A DNA stretch of 64,000 nt from Amphimedon queenslandica. Taxonomy: Eukaryota; Porifera; Demospongiae; Haplosclerida; Niphatidae. Shown piece after piece: positions 43,156-56,318 of the stretch. Both the position numbers and the translations under genes were made by a program. Every line of letters starts with the position of its first letter. Within the stretch, counting starts at the first letter, position 1. The stretch is taken from positions 277,507 through 341,506 of the forward strand of contig NW_003546252.1 of the NCBI RefSeq assembly GCF_000090795.2, given 5' to 3'. Below the pieces are notes generated by a model that saw only the letters and a program-made list of their open reading frames with translations, ran no database searches and was not told where the DNA came from.

Positions 43156-46100
43156 ATGGCTCATCTACCAGATGATGATCTTCCTTCTTCTTTTGATATT
43201 GTAATAGTTGGTACAGGTAAGTCTTCGTGGTTTGGTTCATTTAATGCCTTGTCTATTTTTAGGCCTTATCCAATCGATCGTTGCCGCTGCTGCTGCTCGA
43301 GCTGGCAAGACAGTTCTTCACTTGGACAAGTGATTGAAAATAATTAATTATTATAAATAATGATCTTGTTGTCATTAATAATTTTTAGTAATTCTTATTA
43401 TGGTGGGTGTTGGGCCACTCTAATGTATAATGATCTTCAGCGTTGGATCGAGGTACATTCAAAAGAAGTCACTGATGAAGACGAATCAACTGTTGTCACA
43501 CAACTGAATGAAGATGAGGTGTCCGTTAAGTGTAACTTATCATTATCTGATAAAGTGACTAATCTTATTGAAATCAACCATTCGGAAGAGGAGGAAGAAG
43601 AGGATAAAGGAGAGAATAAAACTGATGAGGAAGCGTATGTTAATTTTTGTATTAGACTAGTAGGTACATGAGTAATACCATGTACTGATTTATATTCATG
43701 GGAAAATTCTTAAATTCTGCTTTTGTAAGATTTCTCACAACTGTACAATGTTGCAATGAAGTGCAGTCAGTTCTGGTCAATTCATTAAAATTATGCATGC
43801 TGATTTAAAATGCTATAATGCATGCATAAAAAATTAATACACAGAAATGGCTAAATCTTTCCACCTGGCCCATCAGTGGGTAAAATGGTTGCTCTTTGAG
43901 GCTATTTTTTTAATTTTTTTTTTCAACCATAAACAATTTGCTGTATACATGTAACTCTCAGTCAAAAATTTTGATTTTAATTTTTGTCCTTAATTTATAA
44001 ATCCACAGCACCCTCATATTTTGTCAAAAATGCCTGACAAAAAATTTTTTTGACAAATATGTCAAAATTCTTGTTTAGAGCTACTGTATATGTGTCCATA
44101 CACATATACAGTAGCTCTATGGTAGTTGAACCTCCATGAATGATACAGGGGTTAAATGCATATACATGTAAATACTTGCTGCTTAATATTATTAGATGGT
44201 TGTGTCATTCTAAGATTTTAAATTTATAATTGTAATTTTATTTCTTCTATAGCTTAGTTGAGTCTGTTCCCATTAATGAAGAGCCCACTTCAAATGACGC
44301 TCCAGATATGCCAATAAACAATGAACCAATTGAATCTAAAGTAAAAGTTACCTGGAACAATTTAGGGAATCAGAAAAAACGCTTTAATTTTGATCTTATT
44401 CCTAAAGTAAGCACTTTATAATCTATATACTGGTGTACATGTAGCTGAAGTCTTTATTATTAATCACAAGTAGATGTTTAATACCGTATAGCGTCAAATT
44501 TTCGTGGTTGAAAATTTTCGTGATTTTCGTGACTGAATGGACAATCACGAAAATATTTTTCACGAAATTTAATTTTGATATAAATGTGGGCGTGTCCCAT
44601 CACGCCTTTTATTTGTTTCTTGGGCACAGGCTGCACAGCTAAGAGTCGCTCCTATAAAGGGAGTCCACCTTTCTTGGTATACGTGATAGCCACGGATACA
44701 CGAAGGGAATTAATATCGAATAATGCTACCACTCATGTTGCTTCTTCTCCAAGTCCAGCTGGAAGGCTAGCTACTAGCGGCCACATGGATAGGAGTGGTT
44801 TTAATCATCACAAAATTTTATTTAAATCACGAAAATTTTTTAACGAAAATTTACTTGAAAGCAAAAATGTATGAAATCATGAAAATTTTCACCCACAAAA
44901 ATTTGACGCTATACGGTATGCAAATCTAAATGCTCATGGCTACATGTACATGTACATTATAGCATTGTTCTGACAAGTTACAGTAGAACATCATTAGTTT
45001 TATTTTATGCATATGATGTGTGTGTTGTATGTTGTATTTTAGTAACATTTTGTTCTTAGTTGCTCTATTGCCGAGGGGAAATGGTTGATATCATTGTTCA
45101 GTCTGGTGTGTCACGCTATCTTGAATTTAAGAGCCTTCCTAAGCTTTATTGCTCAAATGCAAATCATGAAATTATTCAAGTAAGACAAATTTCATGTTAT
45201 TCTCCTTTTATTATCTTCATTTCTTCCCTCTTTCTTTTCTTCTTTTATCTTCCTCCCTTTCTTTTTATAACTGAATCGTCTCGTTGCATTTCACTTTGTT
45301 TTTTTTATCATTCACTATTTTATATTTAAGGTGCCATGTTCCAGAGCTGATGTATTCACTAGTAGTATTGTTAGTATGCTAGAGAAACGTAAGCTAATGA
45401 AAGTCTTAACATTCTGTGCTGAATATGAGAAGCATGAAACAGATTATCAAGGTAAGTTAATTGTATTTACCATTATTGCAAGATATTTATTTTTACAAAT
45501 CCACCCAACAATCAATTTCACAATTTCAATTTCTTAATTTTCTACTTTTTGGCCATGTTGCACCAAATTTTAGATTTTTCCAGATTTTTATTAATTTTCA
45601 AAAAAATGCAAAAATTGTTACCCAATATTAGAAAACCAGGCTAAATGCTCCAAAATTGAAAATTGAGATTTATGCTCTTCTTAATGAAGCATAGTTTTTC
45701 CTTCCTTTTGGTCTTTGTCCCATGTCATTTGACCCATCTAGTGCCAAGTTATGATTATTTATGCAAAAAGAAGTATAAACAGATGTAATTGAGTTACAGC
45801 CATTTTTATCAATTTATCTTGCATCATTTACATGCTGCACAACAAAAAGAAAGGTCTGTAAATTGCCTTTCTTAACTTATTTATGGGCAAATTTGGTATG
45901 AAATAAAAGGAAATTCTTCATATAATACATTTTTGATAGAATCTCAGTTTTGATAAGGTACCAGGTACTGCTACAACTTTGGGAAGCCATATGTCTAATT
46001 GATAATTTCCGCAGATAGCCTGGTTTGTCAAATCAGGTCACAATTTTTAAAAAATTGGGATTCTAATTAAATACGCTAATTTCAATTCTGATTATCACTG

Positions 46101-49100
46101 TCACAATAAAATTGTAATATTAATCTTGTTGTCTTAGATACAATGTACTGTATATGCTGTACATGTGTGTGTGGTTTAATGTTTCTATAAATTTTATAAT
46201 TGATGGCTTTTCTTTTCCTATAGAATATATTGGTCATCCTTTTACTGAGTTTCTTCAGTCAAGAGACCTTACTGATAATATCATTCAATTTATATTGCAC
46301 TCTATTGCAATGGTTGATGAATCAGAGACTACACTGAATGTATGTATAATCCTTTATTGCTGTTAACTAGTTACTATGCTCTGTACTCTGTAATAGGGTC
46401 TGAAAGCTACACAGATGTTTTTACATAGCCTTGGCCGATTTGGCAATGCTCCATTTCTTTATCCTTTATTTGGTAATGGAGAGTTACCTCAAGGCTTTTG
46501 TAGGTAAATTTTGAAAGTAATGAAAGAGGGAGAAAATGATTGGATTCATTGCATGTATCGTTCACTAATTTTCAATTCAATGTTAGCAAGAGTGGATCCA
46601 TAATTATTCTTAACAAAGTGCCTAGACCAATGTAATGGGAAAGTAGTCAAGGAACTGGCCTAGAATGGTTCTTCTGCCACTTCAAAGAACCTATATGTGT
46701 ATCCGTGTACATTTTACATGTACATGTACATGCATGTGCAGGAAAAGTGGGATGCATTTTCTAGATGGTTGTATGCTTGTTCATATTGATACATGTACAT
46801 GTACATTGTACTTGTCTAACAATTATTTTCATGAATTTTGAAAGTTGCTAACCTATCAATGGATTTTAATGTACATGTGCATGTAGGTTGTGTGCAGTGT
46901 TTGGTGGTGTGTATTGCTTAAAGAGATCAATCAGAGAATTAATAGTTTCATCAGACAACAAACAGTAAGACATATTCATTTTGCTCACTGTAATAGTAAA
47001 TGTTAGAGCCAGTTAAGATTAAAATATTTTAGTTTGTGTACTATGCATGCACATATGCAATATACCAAGAGTAGATAATAATTAGAGGAGTGTCCTACTG
47101 TGCAATACCCCCTGCTTCATCACGGCGTAGAATTGAAGAGTCACATTCAGGATATTTTTAGTATTTTTGAGTAGTTATTAAAAAATAACTAGCAATAACT
47201 ACTCAAACTCAATGAAAATACGGAAATATCCTGAATGTGACTCTTCAATTCTACGCCATGATGAAGCAGGGGGTATAGGCACAGTAGGACATTCTCCTCT
47301 AATTATTATCTACTCTTGAATATACAAATAAAGTTTACTTGTAATGCTATTTTTTGATTAGATTAATTGGTGTGGTTTGTACTACTGGTCAACGTATACA
47401 ATGCTCGTAAGTCAGTGTGTTTGTTGTATTTGTGCAGTTTATTGTTGTACTCTCTGCAGGTCTTTTGTGGGTCCAGCTGGTATGTTAAGCAGTGGTAGTG
47501 TTAGCAGCCAAAGAATATCTCGTGCTATATTTATAACTGATGGACAGATAGATGGAATGGATGAGAAGGTGCATGTACCCACTTTCTTGTACAAATTGTT
47601 TTTCATAAAAGCGTATAGGGAATTGTGTTTAGGGAATTGCACTTTATATGTTGTACATCATGTACATACATGTATGTATTTTTGTTTAATTTTTATTTTA
47701 CATATCATAATAGATCAGTTTATTGACTATCCCACCAGCATCTGATGATTCACCCGCTTCAAGAGTATCAGTGCTACAGTTGGACAGCTCTACATTAACA
47801 TCTACTGAAGGAACAAGTCAGTCTTAATGCTTCAATATGTATCATTTTATAGCTTTGCATGATATATATACTGTGTATTGCAATGCTGTTGTAGCTATAA
47901 TAAGCAAAGATTGCATTTTTTAGATTTACTGTAACTACATTTACAATGCATGTACATGTGTACATACATGTACATTTAATTAACTTAATCAAATTTTTGC
48001 ACAATGATGACACAAATACTCCACTATTTTTTCACTTTTAATTAAAAAAATTATTTTAATGTAATATTTAAACAACACTAACCAGCTGTTACTATTTTCT
48101 TTTTTGGCACATTTGTAATGACACATCAGATTGGTACTTTTTATTTGTTCCACATTATTAAGATTGTGTTCATAAATTGAGAGTTTATGTTGTATTTTGT
48201 TCCTCATTAGATATGATTCATGCTACTTGTAAAAGCTTTGGATCATCTGCTAAAGAAGACTTGGAGTTTATTGTACAAAGATTCTTTAGTACATGTACTA
48301 CTCCATCAGGTAAAGAGTGATATATTGTGTACATTATTGAAGGGTATCTTATTGTACTTTTTGACCCTTACAGTAGTATGTACAGTACTACAGAGAAATA
48401 CATTATAGCATGAAAATTTTGTAGATCATAGCGTATTTTTACAATTTGTGAATCTACAAAATTAAATTTTGATATAATAATTATGACCCCTGTACATGTA
48501 CATGTGTTTCTCTGTACAGTAATTTTAAAACTACAAAAAGTTTATTTATTTTTAGCAATGTTATACTATGTCCATGATGTGCTGTGATTTATAAATGTTC
48601 AATTTGTTTTATTTGGCATACATGTATATGTACATGTACATGCATTAGTAACGTACTTTTTTGCCTCGCCCAGCTTTGCGTGGACAAGGACTGGGTACTA
48701 CTAGTGTTGTGTATCATAAATTCCTTGCAAAATACTTCTATCAATACTTTTTTATTTTATAGACAACAAGCCACGTCTCCTATGGTCACTGTACTATAAC
48801 CTATCATTGTCTTCTTGTTCTCATTCCACTGAGACTGATAGCAGTCGTGATGTCAAAAGTGATCTACCACCTAATGTATTGATGGTGTCTGATCCTGATG
48901 ATACTATATCCTATGAGGCATGCATTCATGAGGTATGTTAATGGATATAAACTTATAATTTTTATATCAGTTTACTGAATTGAGTATTAATTTTATGATT
49001 GTACTCTTATGCATGTAGATGTACATGTAGGTTGTAAAATAGCAGTACACTGGTGGCTGAAAATTTATCATTTGATGTACCCTGAGCATGAATATTTTAT

Positions 49101-50441
49101 TTTTATGTTTTCTTGTTAGCAAAGATGCACATTCATTAAAGAGCATGTTTGTATTACAGGGGACAAATTACAGCATCTTTTAAGTTTTTGTACTGTAGTT
49201 ATGATTTTATTATGCATATATTTTTACTGAAGTAACTCTGTCAGAGTTACTGTATAGTGGGAAATTTTTAGGGGCTAAAACTTGGCGAATTGCTAAATTT
49301 TGGTGATTGGCTGATTTTAATTTGGCGAATTTGTGGCCACGTGCCATTGAACATGCGTATAATGGCTCAAAATGGCGGATTTTTATTTTGGCAAATGGCT
49401 ATCAAATTGCCAAATTTAATTCCGTCCAAAATTTCCCACTATACGGTATTTATTATGAAATCCCATCTCAACTTTAATAGCAAATTTTAAAAATTCTACT
49501 ACATGTATGAGTGGAATCAGCTCTAGCTGCTACATAATTCTTATGTATGTATCAGCTAGGAAATGCAATGAAATTTATGATTCCTCTTAGAGCCTTTAGA
49601 TAAAGTCTATAGCTGGTCTTTGGCCAACTTTTAAGGCAAATTTGAAATTGCTTTTATAACGTTAGAATCAGTTCATACATCATGCATGCATGTGCATGTA
49701 CAGTACATGTACAGTATGTATATTGTTATCAATAATAACAATTAAAACAATTATTTTTTGCTATTAGAAAATGTCAGATGGGACTGCATTTTTGTTGAGT
49801 ACTTTTGTTAACTACATGTACATGTAAATATGGGGACCTTCTTTGCCACTCTGGTTGTAGATATTCAGGAGCAAAATTTTAAAAGTCTTCACAGTTAATA
49901 TATTTAGAAGCTTTTCATTTTTTACTTTGGCAGTTTTGAAGTACAAAAAATTGTGCTAATTTACATGTACACTTGTACATGTACATGTATTTCCTATAAA
50001 AGATGCTGTACTACCTACATGTACACAATGTATACACTGTATAGTAGAAATTACAAAATTTGAAAATACATAAAAGCTAATACAAAAATTACAGTGTTTA
50101 TATTGTATATACAATTGCTCAATTTTTGTTGTATTAACTACTATAATTGATAAACAGGGAGACTAATGCTTTTTTTTATTTTGTAGGCAAAGAAAGTTTT
50201 TGAATGTCTTTATCCTGATGAGCCTTTCCTGCCAAGAATGCCTGACAGTGAAGATATTATATATGGGGAAGAGGAAACTGCTTCCTCAGACCAGTTAGCT
50301 GGAGAAACAGAAGAGGAAACCTCTGCTAATCAAAAGAATGATGAGGAAGATCAACATAATGATGAGAAAGATCAAGAGTTTGATGAAAAAGTTGAAGATA
50401 CTAGTACTAAACAGAACCCCGAACAGAATGATTCAATTTGA
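43156..50441 (+). CDS. CHM: Rab escort protein (CHM/REP)
   Basis: Escort protein that presents newly made Rab GTPases to Rab geranylgeranyl transferase and delivers them to membranes. 15 exons (43156-43216, 43263-43329, 43389-43634, 44253-44406, 45060-45179, 45331-45451, 46224-46339, 46397-46503, 46887-46964, 47362-47406, 47460-47568, 47714-47816, 48211-48309, 48763-48932, 50187-50441) give 616 residues (human 653). The GDI-superfamily dinucleotide-fold motif [20 protein letters not shown] opens the protein, followed by SYYGGCW. An acidic insert (residues about 75-175) precedes [19 protein letters not shown]. Conserved GDI/REP blocks follow: [45 protein letters not shown] and [11 protein letters not shown]. 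The acidic C-terminus has PDSEDIIYG. The frame is intact across all junctions. Confidence 0.95.
44077..44118. repeat. Perfect 42-nt hairpin in CHM intron 3
   Basis: Two 19-base arms (AGAGCTACTGTATATGTGT and its exact complement) around the 4-base loop CCAT. No transposon ends are recognised around it. Confidence 0.6.
44482..44918. repeat. TACCGTATAG-family MITE in CHM intron 4
   Basis: A 437-bp element with ends TACCGTATAGCGTCAAATTT and AAATTTGACGCTATACGGTA and inner TTCGTGATT motifs, as in the copy at 14054-14497. Open frames inside are not coding. Confidence 0.75.
47066..47318. repeat. Long near-perfect hairpin element in CHM intron 9
   Basis: A 253-bp palindrome starting CAAGAGTAGATAATAATTAG and ending with its inverted copy. 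The arms, about 115 bases each, match with only a few differences around a central AAAAAATAACTAG-like region. Non-coding. The high arm identity suggests a young fold-back MITE, or conversion between the arms. Confidence 0.8.
49248..49448. repeat. TACCGTATAG-related MITE in CHM intron 14
   Basis: A 201-bp element with ends TACTGTATAGTGGGAAATTT and AAATTTCCCACTATACGGTA, and inner TTGGCGAATT/AATTTGGCGAATT repeats. The outer ten bases match the other family members; the inner sequence differs. Confidence 0.65.
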
Positions 50442-50807
50442 GATTGAGAGAAAGAGTCAAAGCTAAAACAGGTTTTATTATTATTCTTTTATTTTGCATT
50501 ATTGATATTTGTATCTAAATCTTTACATATATGCATACGTACATGTACATGTACATGTGTGTCTTTTGCTCTGTATCACTGGCAGTGTATAACGTATAAT
50601 CAAGTACTACATGAGTGTGCTAAGCATGTGCATGCATGTGCAGTTCATGTACAATGTGCATGTACTGTATATGTATTTATACATGTAATTACATGTACAT
50701 GTACATGTTTGAAGGTTTAATAATTGGCTTCATTATTATTAAAAATTAAAAATAGAAAATAACCAAGCAATGGGAGACTAGTACATGTATATTGTGCATG
50801 AACATGT
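50442..50807. other. 3' flanks of CHM and the pseudokinase gene
   Basis: A convergent gap rich in ACATGTACATGT and related alternating purine-pyrimidine repeats. No gene is seen. Confidence 0.45.
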
Positions 50808-53800
50808 TTATGTATAATTTCGATGGTTGTGCGGATAGCTGCCATCTTGAATCACCTTTAATCTCTCTTGTAAATTTTTAAAGCTTGGTCTTTCCTCTGG
50901 TTTCTGATGCCAGCACTCACTAATAAGCCGATGAACATTCTTAGGCAATGCTAGACCGTCGAGTTGTATGCGGTGCCCTTGTCTCACCATCTCCTTCACA
51001 TTCTCACTGCTGTGTTCACCATAAGGCTTAGACCCATACGTTAATATCTCCCACAGTGTGATACCATATGACCATACATCACTCTTTGAGCTACATACTC
51101 CTGCAAACAGTAGCTCTGGTGCTGTCCAACGTAGAAGAATGTTAAAAGGGCGACAAGTCATTGTTCCACTTGGAGAGAAGCACGCACGACTGAAATTGCT
51201 TAACTTGAGAATGTGTCGGTACTGTGCTCCTCTCACTAGTACAATATTTTTACAAGCAAGATTGCGAAATATGCAGTGATGAGATTCCAAGTAACTCATG
51301 CCACGGGCTATTTGTAGTGCATAGGAGAAAATGGTGTGATCAGCTATGGTTTGGCTAGACTTCTTCATTCTTTCCATGCATTCCTTCAGGTTGAGCTGAT
51401 ACACAGGCTCATGTAGTATGCAAAGCTGCTCTGTTCCTAGCAGAGTGACGCTAATAAATTGATGAATATTGTTGTGTTGCAGTGATCGCATGACTGCTGC
51501 TTCACTCAGAAAGTTGTAAACTGAGAGAGAAGAGCCCTCTTTTTGTACTTTTGCATATACAGCTTGATGTCTATTAAAAACTCCAGTGAATACTTGTGTA
51601 TGTGCTCCTTCGTGGATGAACTCTTGTAATGAGACATTACCTAATTTAACATCAGCTCTTTTAACAAGCTCGGTTTTGCAGCACGGAGTAGTGAGAGGAC
51701 ATGGTAGCTCTGCACTGGGCTTAGAATAATTCTTTATGAGAGATTCAAGGGTAGGGAATTGTGCCTTTTTTGAGAGGTAGACAGTGTAGTTTTTACCAGA
51801 ATAAATTGGATAGTGATAGACTTGATTGTTACCCAGAACTGAGAGATAATTAAGTGTCTGCTCCTTTGCTCTTCGAATGAGGTAAGCCCCAGCAGAGAAT
51901 GTGGAATGACTTGTTAGAAGCTTTTCTGCATCCTGCTCATCTATATTCTTATAGTACCATTGTTTGTCACTGCAATGAAAATAAAGACCCCTTTAAAGTG
52001 TTTTATGCTTTATGTTTTAATACCTTGAATCCAACATTTTTAAAATTGCAACATATTTGTCAGAAGTATCAAGCGAATGAGATCTTGAATCAGCAAAATT
52101 TAGTGATTGTGAATCTAAAGAAAATATGTGTAATATTATTCTTATAGTCTACAGTCTCAACTCAATATGTATATTCTTAATTTCTCAATTTTTAGATGCA
52201 TTGCCTTAATTTTGAAATAAATTAAAGAACTAAATGTACATTTAGTGAAAAAGTGAAACAGCTCTTTTTCATTATGCTTATTTTAGTGTACTTTGTGAGC
52301 AATAATAATTATTGTTTCTCAAACTGACTTCGAATGGTGGGTGATATTGGTGGTAGACTTTTTGGTCTCATCAGTTGAACAGGTCGAGGAGGGACAGGAG
52401 GAGTTTCTGAAGATGATACCCTTTCTTTTCTTGCTGCTAATATTGAAGGCTGTGGAGAAGCTGACTGACTGCCATCAGTATCATTGCTGTCGCAGCAGTT
52501 TAATTGAAGCTCCTATCGTATTTTAATATAGTTGCACTCATTAGATGATAGTGTCATAATCATTCACTTACTTTTAAAATTGTTAAAAGATTGTACACAT
52601 TTGATTTCTGTTTTTCTGGATGTAACTTAGATGTAAGGATTTGCTGAAGTAGAACTATTTGTTGCTGTGTGTATAGTGTGTTGTGTATGTGTAAACAATT
52701 ATATGAAACAATGCACTAAACTAATAATGGGTACAATTAACCCACCACATGCTCCAATGCTAACATATTAGCCACCACAATTCACTGTAGTAATTATTGA
52801 ATGTTGGACATTGTTTACATCATTGAGGACATAATGAACCCCACAACCACAGTTTCCAATGATATTATACTAAAATTGCTGTAGTTACTCACCCTTAAAT
52901 CTTCCTGTACTCTTCTGTCTGATTGACTTTGAGCTAGCTTAGCCTGTACAGTTAATTCAAGTATGCGTCTCTCAGACTCTAATTCTGCTGCTAGTTGAGC
53001 ATTCTTTACTTTCATTTCACACATGGTTTCTTGTAGCTGCTTCAAATCGGCTTCTTTTTGCTCCAATTGATTACGAAGCTTCCTTTCTTCTTGTTTACAG
53101 CTTTGCATGTCTTCTTGAAGCATTTTTATCTGTTTCTTGACATCAGAAATAGTCATCTCTATCTCTTCTATCATTTCCCTGTAAATGATATCATCAGAAA
53201 TTGGGCGGTACAGAAGAAGATGTGAATGGTGTCGTTGTTTTGTTTCCAGTGTGCTGTGTAGTTTCTCTTTCTTTGTGGAGAGATGGGAGAGGTTAGTGCT
53301 AACTTCTTTTAGATTTTCTCTAATGTCCTCGAGGCTTAGACTCAGTTGTGATTCTTTTCTCTCTTTAAGTGTGACTGAATCCTGAAGATACATCATTTCA
53401 GTGTCATGCTCCTGTATGCTCTGACGGAGTCGTATTCTACTCTCAAGTTGATCGTCCTAAGAATCATTAAAGAAGAGACAACTGATTCGTATTATTTGCA
53501 TGGTATTGACACCATGTCATAATGTAAACACTGCTCTAATTACTGGTGTATTTATGTAAGGCTGATTTGATAAGTACATATAAGGTATGCATCAGACATC
53601 ACTAATGCACACAGTCATATGGATGCTTACCAAATCAAGATACACTAGAGAAGTCAATATTTACAGATAGATAGTGTATATTACAATAATTATTAGCATT
53701 ACTTACTTCACTCTTTCCTTTTACTAGTGTTGGTGAATCGAATGAAGGAATGTCTATTGTGGTAGAAAAAGAGAATAAAGAGTAATACATTATTTGATTA

Positions 53801-54672
53801 TTTCTATACCATAAGTAATAGCCAATCTCCTAGCAAGTGAACTGAATCCTGATATTTTTAGTGAACTTATCAGGCTTATCCAAGTTGCGTGACCAGTTTG
53901 AATCCATGTATCCAGCATAGCTGCCAGTCCATCTATATGAACACCATACTGTGCCTGTATTCTAAAAAGATCACATCTCTCTATTCCAAGATGGAAGCCC
54001 AGTGTGCACCAATGACAAACTTCTTTTAACTCTCTTAGTAGAACAGGTAGTTGTGGAGCTATAAGAAATATAATCAGTATGATAATTATTAGGTGCAATA
54101 AAAGCTATGTCAAATATACCTTCTCTGCTTCTTTCTTTGTGAAAGTATCTCATCAATGCTCCATAATTGAAAATTCTTCTCCTTGAATAGACTCCAAGTA
54201 ACTCCTGAACATTTCTTAGTGTCACCTGTCTCAATAGAGGGTCATTAGTAGCTATATTGGGGCTCAGAAGCAGCAATTTAGTGATTACTGTAGGTGGCTG
54301 TATAGGTTGCTTTTTCGGTTTCATTTGATGAATCAGCTGCTTTTGTATTATGGCTGGTAGCTCTCCAGTTTCAGAATCTTTTACAAAGGACTGAAGGGAA
54401 CGAGAATTACCAAAATCAACCTCAAAAAGTGGACAATCTCCACATTTCATCCTCCCAATGGAGCAAATATCATAGACATTCACAGCAGCCTCAACAGCCC
54501 TCTTGAGTTGAATGGGAGAAATTGACATGTTGAGGTGAGGGCAATACAGGGACAATGACTTTGCATGTCCTTCAATTTGTAGATACTCTCCATCACACTG
54601 CAGCTTTACACTAAGTAAGAACACATCCTCATAGTAGTGAGTGTGGGAATGAAGTAGCTGCTCCTCAGCCAT
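50808..54672 (-). CDS. Death domain-coiled coil-SH2-tyrosine pseudokinase
   Basis: Eight exons (54672-54120, 54058-53810, 53753-53707, 53456-52893, 52664-52572, 52512-52329, 52114-52024, 51969-50808) join in phase to 980 residues. Order: an N-terminal domain of unknown type (1-184); a death-fold domain (about 186-267, PVLLRELKEVCHWCTLGFHL onward); a long coiled coil (about 284-471); a Pro-rich stretch with PPVPPRPVQ, a possible SH3 ligand; an SH2 domain (about 597-690, WYYKN, with GAYLIRRA holding the phosphotyrosine-binding Arg); and a tyrosine-kinase fold (about 720-970). The kinase keeps the Lys of VAIK (AVYAKV), the alpha-C Glu and RWTAPELL, but HRDLAARN is FRNLACKN (about 828-835) and DFG is NFS (about 853-855). 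Both catalytic aspartates are Asn, so it is predicted inactive. A scaffold linking death-fold signalling to phosphotyrosine is inferred. SH2-kinase spacing is typical of cytoplasmic tyrosine kinases. Confidence 0.85.
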
Positions 54673-55426
54673 TGATATTAGTATAGAGCTAACTGTAGCA
54701 GTATAGATTGTTACTCCTTTTTAATAGTATGCTGATTTGTCAGAGTTATGATGTATGGAATGTGCAATGACCACTAAGTGTGTCAGCTTATCATGTGGGA
54801 GTATAGTCATGCTGATAGTAAATAGAAGACATTATTAAGATCAATTATGGCATACAATACCAAGCAGTACAGATGTTTGTTTTAGATGTATTTCCTGGAA
54901 TTGACTCAGCATAGCTTATCATTAATTCCCTCAAAAGGAGGGGTGAGTTCAGTATGTCAACTGCCAAACAATAAGGAGATAAAATGCATGCACACAGTTT
55001 AGCTAATTTTGACTGCTAATAATGTCAATTACAAAACTGCACTGTCCACTCATTGATTAGTTTCACATAGCCAGCCTACTTATTGACTAGAATCAATAGT
55101 ATGCCCCCTCATTCTCAGAATATTGTATATTAATTAACTTTAAATTTTGCATCTGTAAACCTATCTACCAAATCTCTAATGTGTTTTAGATGCAGAGAGA
55201 GCTGTAGATTCCCTGGGAATGAAGGAAATAAGTATGAAAACTATCCACAGATTGCACATTATAGAAATGGGTTAGAAGCATATGGGTTCAAATTAAAGAA
55301 AAGCTCAGAAAAAGCAGTTTTGGGGCCCCAGAAATTTTAGTTCCCTCCCCTCCTCAGTAGGCCTTTTTAGATGCTCATTAAAGATCATAGATGAAACCTT
55401 TTTTCCTTAATTTATCCAACTCATAT

Positions 55427-55612
55427 ACTGTGTTTACACTAGCTTCTTTAACTGAGCCAGCCCTGTTTAAAGTAGGCCAGCACAGTTTCATTTGATAGTG
55501 TAAACAGTAACCAAAGTGAGCTGTGCCAAACCAGGCCAGCATGGTTAGTACAGCAGGGCCAGCTCAGTCTGGTTCAGCACAGTTTGGCCCACTGCTGTAG
55601 TGTAAATGCAGC
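55427..55612. repeat. MITE-like element with GTTTACACTA ends
   Basis: Left ACTGTGTTTACACTA and right TAGTGTAAATGCAGC are inverted repeats around GGCCAGC-rich sequence that also pairs internally (CCAGCACAGTTT against AAACTGTGCTGAACC-like text). About 186 bp. Boundaries are approximate. Confidence 0.5.
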
Positions 55613-55717
55613 ATTAGTATCCTCTCTCCCATCTCATAGGTTAAGAATCAGAGAAAGGAGCATAATTATAATGTTATGGCCATATATTTAGGGGGTGTGT
55701 AGTGTAATCTCCTTTTC

Positions 55718-55823
55718 GAGCTTTGCAGGTTGCTTGTTACTTCCTACTCACATGACATATATTACTAGTATGGTGAAAGTCATGTGACTAACAAGTTTGC
55801 AAAGTCAAGCAACCTGTGAAGCA
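55718..55823. repeat. Inverted repeat, possible small MITE
   Basis: GCAGGTTGCTTG on the left and CAAGCAACCTGTG on the right enclose inner paired arms CACATGAC/GTCATGTG. About 106 bp; ends are uncertain. Confidence 0.4.
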
Positions 55824-56090
55824 CTGTATAAGCTCAAGAAATAAAATATTACTGTATATAATCGGGCAAAGTCTTTACTGGTGGTGTATTTCTGTTGCAT
55901 GTACAGTCACTTGTGGATTATTGCAAACCAGCAGTATAAAAACTAACTATATAGCAATGAAGGAAGTGAAAAGGGACACACAAAAACAAAATATTAAAAA
56001 GCTCAGCATGTAATAGTCTATAAAATCCACACAAAAGAAATTTTAATTTTAAAAATAAAAAATACTCCCTCCTTCCAACACTAAGCAAAA

Positions 56091-56318
56091 TTATTTCTGT
56101 TGCTCCACCTCCTCTTCTAATCCTCCCAATCCTCTTCCTACTCTTTTATTCATACTGTTAAGAATAGCTAACAATTGAGCCACTGAACTGCGTAAATCCT
56201 TCACCTCCTCAGTTACTGAGCAGCGTAGGTCCTTCACGTCCTGAGACACAGAACTGCATAGGCTCTTCATTTCCTGAGATAACGATCTGCTTTGATTTTT
56301 GACATCAGCTACAGTTGC
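56091..56318 (-). CDS. Terminal exon of an unidentified coiled-coil protein
   Basis: An open frame of 75 residues ends at a TAA, with an acceptor (AATACAG) at its 5' side. It contains 11-residue repeats: SSVSQDVKDLR, CSVTEEVKDLR, SSVAQLLAILN, the pattern of a right-handed or hendecad coiled coil. The upstream exon is not resolved; an open frame at about 56390-56480 (TKEVSTLLEKIVTI) may belong with it. It could also be an old repeat-derived frame. No function is assigned. Confidence 0.35.
   Translation of the reverse strand, partial: ATVADVKNQSRSLSQEMKSLCSSVSQDVKDLRCSVTEEVKDLRSSVAQLLAILNSMNKRVGRGLGGLEEEVEQQK

Larger units (their letters stand above)
54673..56090. other. Intergenic with inverted-repeat debris
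   Basis: Upstream of the pseudokinase gene. It holds two inverted-repeat elements, listed separately, and no supported reading frame. Confidence 0.4.

Noticed and set aside
44584-44874. 96-codon plus-strand open frame in CHM intron 4
   Set aside because: It lies wholly inside a MITE whose relatives are non-coding.
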